The notes under the pieces are model-generated. The model saw only the letters and a program-made list of their open reading frames with translations, was not told where the DNA came from and searched no databases. Position numbers and translations under genes: made by a program. 64,000 nucleotides of DNA, taken from NCBI RefSeq assembly GCF_900323545.1, contig NZ_OOHN01000008.1:2788938-2852937 (forward strand), written 5' to 3'. Shown here one piece after another: positions 60,865-64,000 of the stretch; positions within the stretch are counted from its first letter, which is position 1; each line of letters starts with the position of its first letter. Source of the DNA: Actinomyces sp. Marseille-P3109 (GTDB taxonomy: Bacteria; Actinomycetota; Actinomycetes; Actinomycetales; Actinomycetaceae).

Positions 60865-60913
60865 GGAGCGGGGAGGGGACCGGAGGCAAGTCCTCCGGAA
60901 CCCTCCCCGCTCC
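60865..60913 (+). terminator. Two-tier hairpin terminator of the PTS operon
   Basis: Outer 13-bp arms 60865-60877 and 60901-60913 enclose an inner perfect 7-bp stem (60880-60886 with 60892-60898). A stable structure about 40 bases after the EIID stop. No T-run. Confidence 0.75.
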
Positions 60914-61037
60914 GCGCACTCGGTAGAATGCACACGGCCCCCGGGCGGATTCCATCAGCGCATCATCCGTCCTGTCCGACGTCGTCTCCCGCTCTTCTCG
61001 CCCCGCCCTCCACATCCCCCTGCAGCAAGGAACCAGC

Positions 61038-61817
61038 GTGACCCGACTCCTCGTCACCGACCTGGACGCCACCATCGTCTTCGACCGCTCCGTCTCGCCG
61101 GCCGACCGCGAGACCATGGCCCGATGGCGGGCCGCCGGCAACCTCCTGGCCGTCGACACCGGCAAGTCCTCCTTCGCCACCCGCGATGTGCTCGGGCCCC
61201 TGGGCGTCGACTTCGACTACGGCATCGTCTTCACCGGTGCGGTCCTCATCGACAGCAGCTACCGGGTCATCTCCGCCCGCTACCTGCCCGACGGCGTCGC
61301 CCGCGACGTGGCCACCCGCACCGTCGACCTGCCGGGGGTGACCACCTACGCCACCACCATCGAGACCGACTACATCCTGGCCGACAACAACAATGAGATC
61401 TCCCCGATCCTGGCGGTCTTCGAGACGATGACCCTGGAGGAGATGGGCACCCACCGCTTCATCGGCGTGCCCCTGCGCGTCACTGACGACACCCTGCGCC
61501 ACCGCCTTCAGGAGGAGATCACCCAGCGTTGGGAGGGCGTCCTGGACTGCCACCGCAACCAGGACTTCCTCGACTTCGTGCCCGCCGGGGCCACCAAGGG
61601 CTCCGGGCTGCGTGCCCTCCTGGACGGGCCCCTGTCGGGGCGGGAGGTCGAGGTGTGGACCATCGGTGACTCCTGGAACGATCTTGACATGCACGCCGTC
61701 GCCGACCACGCCGTCGCCCTGCCCTGGTCCCCACCGGAGGTGACGGCCGTGTGCGAGGCGACCGCGGGCTCCATGGCCGAGCTCATCGACACGATCATGG
61801 AGGGTGACCCGGTATGA
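61038..61817 (+). CDS. HAD-superfamily IIB phosphatase (Cof/SPP-like), copy 1
   Basis: 259 residues with a GTG start after AAGGAAC. Motif I is VTDLDATIVFD: Asp-x-Asp is kept, but the usual Gly after it is Ala. Conserved later parts are NLLAVDTGKS (motif II), ATKGSGLRALL (Lys, motif III) and TIGDSWNDLDMHAVA (motif IV), then ALPWSPPEV. HAD IIB enzymes dephosphorylate hexose phosphates or sucrose phosphate. It may act on a sugar phosphate made by the adjacent PTS. Close paralogue of the gene at 62494. 4-base overlap with the next gene. Confidence 0.87.
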   Translation: MTRLLVTDLDATIVFDRSVSPADRETMARWRAAGNLLAVDTGKSSFATRDVLGPLGVDFDYGIVFTGAVLIDSSYRVISARYLPDGVARDVATRTVDLPGVTTYATTIETDYILADNNNEISPILAVFETMTLEEMGTHRFIGVPLRVTDDTLRHRLQEEITQRWEGVLDCHRNQDFLDFVPAGATKGSGLRALLDGPLSGREVEVWTIGDSWNDLDMHAVADHAVALPWSPPEVTAVCEATAGSMAELIDTIMEGDPV

Positions 61818-62431
61818 GCGAGCACGGTAAGACGGACGGCAAGAAACCGATCGGCACCCGGGTGCGTGACTGGTTCAACGGCGGCGACCCCGACGGGCGC
61901 GCCAAGATCCGCACCTGGGTCACCGGGGAGGACGGGCAGTGGCGCGGCTACACCCACTCCATGGGCAGGTACGTCACCTGGCTCATGATCATCGCCTGCT
62001 TCCTCTACCCCTTCACCAGGGGGATCGGCTCGATCCTGGCCCTGATCGTGGCCATCTTCCTCATGGGCGGGCGGGCCATGATCGAGCGCCAGGTGCGTCG
62101 CGACGTCTCCGACCTGGAGGAGGCCAAGCGCCAGTACGGCCTCACCCGCAACCCCGAGTACCTGCGGTTCATGACCCTGCGCGCTGAGGGCCTGCTCGAG
62201 GACAATAAGATCCTCACCCCCGACTCCCGCAGGCTCCTTGAGGGCTACGTCCAGTGGGCCCAGGAGCGCCAGGAGCGCCAGGACAAGAAGCGGGCCAAGA
62301 AGGCCCGCAAGGAGGAGCAGAAGGCCCAGCGAGGCACCTCCGCCCGGGACATCGACGACAGCGAGGAACCTGACCAGTCTGATGACGGTGCCACGGCGGT
62401 CGGAGAGAATAAGAGCGCTGACGGCTCCTAG
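61814..62431 (+). CDS. Membrane protein of unknown function between the HAD genes
   Basis: 205 residues. The basic N-terminus contains GTRVRDWFNGGDPDGRAKIR and WRGYTHSMGRYVTWLM. Two hydrophobic helices (about 55-73 and 76-92, the latter LALIVAIFLMGG) are followed by a long charged helix with KRQYGLTRNPEYLRFMTLRA, then a Lys/Arg/Glu-rich coiled-coil and acidic tail. No family is recognised. Overlaps the first HAD gene by 4 bases and precedes the second by 62, so it probably belongs to the operon. Confidence 0.72.
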   Translation: MSEHGKTDGKKPIGTRVRDWFNGGDPDGRAKIRTWVTGEDGQWRGYTHSMGRYVTWLMIIACFLYPFTRGIGSILALIVAIFLMGGRAMIERQVRRDVSDLEEAKRQYGLTRNPEYLRFMTLRAEGLLEDNKILTPDSRRLLEGYVQWAQERQERQDKKRAKKARKEEQKAQRGTSARDIDDSEEPDQSDDGATAVGENKSADGS

Positions 62432-62493
62432 ACGCCTCCAAGACGGCCTCAAGAAGACTGGGTACCCGCAGGACCTGGACTGAAAGGACTCCC

Positions 62494-63330
62494 ATGCCAC
62501 GCTGGCTCATCTCCACCGACCTGGACGGCACCATCGTCTTCAACGGGACGATCCCGCTGCGTGACCGTGAGGCCATGGCCAGGTGGCGGGCGGCCGGCAA
62601 CCTCCTGGTCATCAACACGGGGAGGTCGGTCTCCGCGCTGGAGCACGTCGTCGTGCCCATGGGGCTCGAGTTCGACAACGCCATCCTCTACACGGGGGCC
62701 GCCATCGTGGACGAGCACATCAGCGTGCGTCACTCGACGGCCCTGCCGCCCGGCGTCGTCGAGGACCTTCTCGACTTCGTCGAGGGGGCGCCGGGCGTCA
62801 CCGTGTTCACCACCGGACTGGACGAGGACCTGCTCGTCTACGACACGATCGGCTCCGGATCGGACCTGCTCACCCTGTTCCGCCCAGCCACCCGGCGCGA
62901 CCTCGAGGGACGTGAGGTCGTCGGCGTGCCGATGCGCTTCACCGACCCCGAGATGGCCTCCCGCACCGAAACCTACCTGCACCAGCGCTGGGACGGGCAG
63001 GCGGTGGGCTTCCGCAACCAGGACTTCATCGACGTCGTCCCCGCGGCTGCCTCCAAGGGCGCGGGCCTCAGGCGGCTGGTGGCGAGCCTCGGCGAGACGC
63101 CCGCCCCGGACCCTGCCAGTGACGCGGCCAACCCCGCCGCCCCAGTGCTCGCCGAGCCCATCGAGACCTGGTCCATCGGGGACTCCTGGAACGACATCTC
63201 CATGCACCAGGCCGCCGACCACGCCTACGCCCTGCCCTGGTCACCGCCGGAGGTGGTGGCCCAGTGCGACGGCACGGTCTCCAGCCTGGCCGACCTCATC
63301 GACTCCCTCATGGGACGGCCGACGGCTTAG
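62494..63330 (+). CDS. HAD-superfamily IIB phosphatase (Cof/SPP-like), copy 2
   Basis: 278 residues; ATG with AAAGGA upstream. Motif I STDLDGTIVFNG (complete DxDGT), motif II NLLVINTGRS, motif III ASKGAGLRRLV, motif IV SIGDSWNDISMHQAAD and ALPWSPPEV. Matches copy 1 along its whole length except for an Ala/Pro insert of about 20 residues before motif IV (PAPDPASDAANPAAPVL). Together with copy 1 it suggests two related sugar-phosphate phosphatases of slightly different specificity. Confidence 0.88.
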   Translation: MPRWLISTDLDGTIVFNGTIPLRDREAMARWRAAGNLLVINTGRSVSALEHVVVPMGLEFDNAILYTGAAIVDEHISVRHSTALPPGVVEDLLDFVEGAPGVTVFTTGLDEDLLVYDTIGSGSDLLTLFRPATRRDLEGREVVGVPMRFTDPEMASRTETYLHQRWDGQAVGFRNQDFIDVVPAAASKGAGLRRLVASLGETPAPDPASDAANPAAPVLAEPIETWSIGDSWNDISMHQAADHAYALPWSPPEVVAQCDGTVSSLADLIDSLMGRPTA

Positions 63331-63408
63331 ACCCAACACATCGACAAAATCTTCACAAATGACGGTGGGGTCTGGTGGTGGATGCACCGCTCGTGGGAGG
63401 GGTGTTTT

Positions 63409-64000
63409 GTGTCTGGGGCTTGGTTTGGTCAGGGTGTGCGTCGTGATGCGGTGGCGCGGGTGGTGGCTGGTGAGTCGGCTTCGGCGGTGGCTCGGGATCT
63501 GGGGTGCTGTCGTGGGTCGGTGAGTCTGTGGTGCCAGGCGGTGGGGGTGGAGCTGGTAGGCGGACGACGGGGTGGGACGGTCCAGTCCGACCAGGCCAGA
63601 CGTGCCAAGGTCGCCCAGGCGGTCCTGGCCGGAGCAACGCTGACCCGGGCGGGAGCCGCGGCCGGGGTGAGCCGGGACAGCGCGAGGCGGTACTGGCACG
63701 ATCAGGCCGTGGAGAGTGCAGCAACGGCATCAAGGCGCTCATCAAGACGCTCGTTGGGGCGGCGGGGGCGTGGGGGCTGGTCGGTGTCGGCCTGCTCGGG
63801 GCGGGTCGGGCGCGGGCAGCGCGTCAGCGACGCCGAGCGGGTCCTGATCGCTCAGGGCCGGGCGCGCGGGGAGTCGGCCGCCGCCATCGCCCGCTCCTTG
63901 GGGCGGTGCCGTCAGACCGTCTCACGGGAGATCGCCCGCAACACCGGCCCTGACGGGGTCTACCGGGCCCCGGGGGCCTCGGTGGCGGCCCAGGAGCGTC
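63409..64000 (+). mobile_element. IS30-like transposase, 5' part (runs off the right edge)
   Basis: An open frame from GTG 63409 (GGAGGGG 7 bases upstream) to the last base, at least 197 codons. The first about 100 residues have two HTH-like segments (DAVARVVAGESASAVARDLG; AGATLTRAGAAAGVSRDSAR). They are followed by the IS30 N-terminal HTH: VSDAERVLIAQGRARGESAA, AIARSLGRCRQTVSREIARN, TGPDGVYRAPGAS. The catalytic DDE region is outside the window, so activity cannot be judged. The left terminal repeat should lie between 63331 and 63408 but cannot be proved without the right end. Confidence 0.8.

Overview
The window is GC-rich actinobacterial DNA, most likely an oral Actinomyces (A. oris/naeslundii group). 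That assignment is an inference from four things: a dnaK-grpE-dnaJ-hspR operon with HspR-type (HAIR) operators, a sortase-anchored levanase with an LAxTG-type motif, choline/glucan-binding-repeat surface proteins, and several genes with no Shine-Dalgarno whose start codon lies 6-7 bases after a TAnnnT -10 box. No tRNA, rRNA or CRISPR array was found.

Region by region. 1-3.9 kb: a partial gene, a small conserved protein, a secreted GH16 glycosidase, a toxin-like fragment, a nitroreductase and an Excalibur-domain protein. 4-8.1 kb: two paralogous secreted choline/glucan-binding-repeat proteins on the minus strand. The first carries a 124-bp inverted duplication inside its stalk. 8.2-11.1 kb: an AT-rich patch with an orphan HsdR-N-type nuclease, next to an unknown gene and an HNH nuclease. 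11.3-18.3 kb: a truncated ABC ATPase, a NarL-type two-component pair, a GT2-GtrA glycosyltransferase with a phosphodiester-glycosidase-type protein, and a small three-gene ABC operon. 18.4-23.1 kb: a siderophore/haem-type ABC importer behind a DtxR/IdeR-like iron box, then an MFS exporter. 23.1-28.5 kb: a broken GNAT gene and the heat-shock operon. 28.6-33 kb: three tandem DUF418 membrane-protein genes with duplicated spacers. 33-39.7 kb: a DUF4282-like protein, an OmpR-type two-component pair, and a divergent lipoprotein/adaptor/MacB-like efflux operon separated from it by a large dyad. 39.7-48.3 kb: small antitoxin-like, YjbR, Xre and DUF2975 genes, a lipoprotein, clpB with its own HAIR site, a DUF3152 metalloprotease and a damaged RES-type toxin-antitoxin locus. 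48.4-63.4 kb: a TetR regulator, a HAD phosphatase, a LacI regulator, the levanase, PspC, NAD synthetase, a mannose-family PTS (EIIA-B-C-D) and two paralogous HAD phosphatases. An IS30-like transposase runs off the right edge.

How the parts work together. HspR (27.9 kb) probably represses both the dnaK operon and clpB through the HAIR sites. The levanase and the PTS operon share a near-identical 17-bp LacI-type palindrome, and a LacI gene lies beside the levanase. This suggests one fructan regulon: cleave levan outside the cell, then import fructose through a LevDEFG-like PTS. Several loci are remnants of toxin-antitoxin modules.
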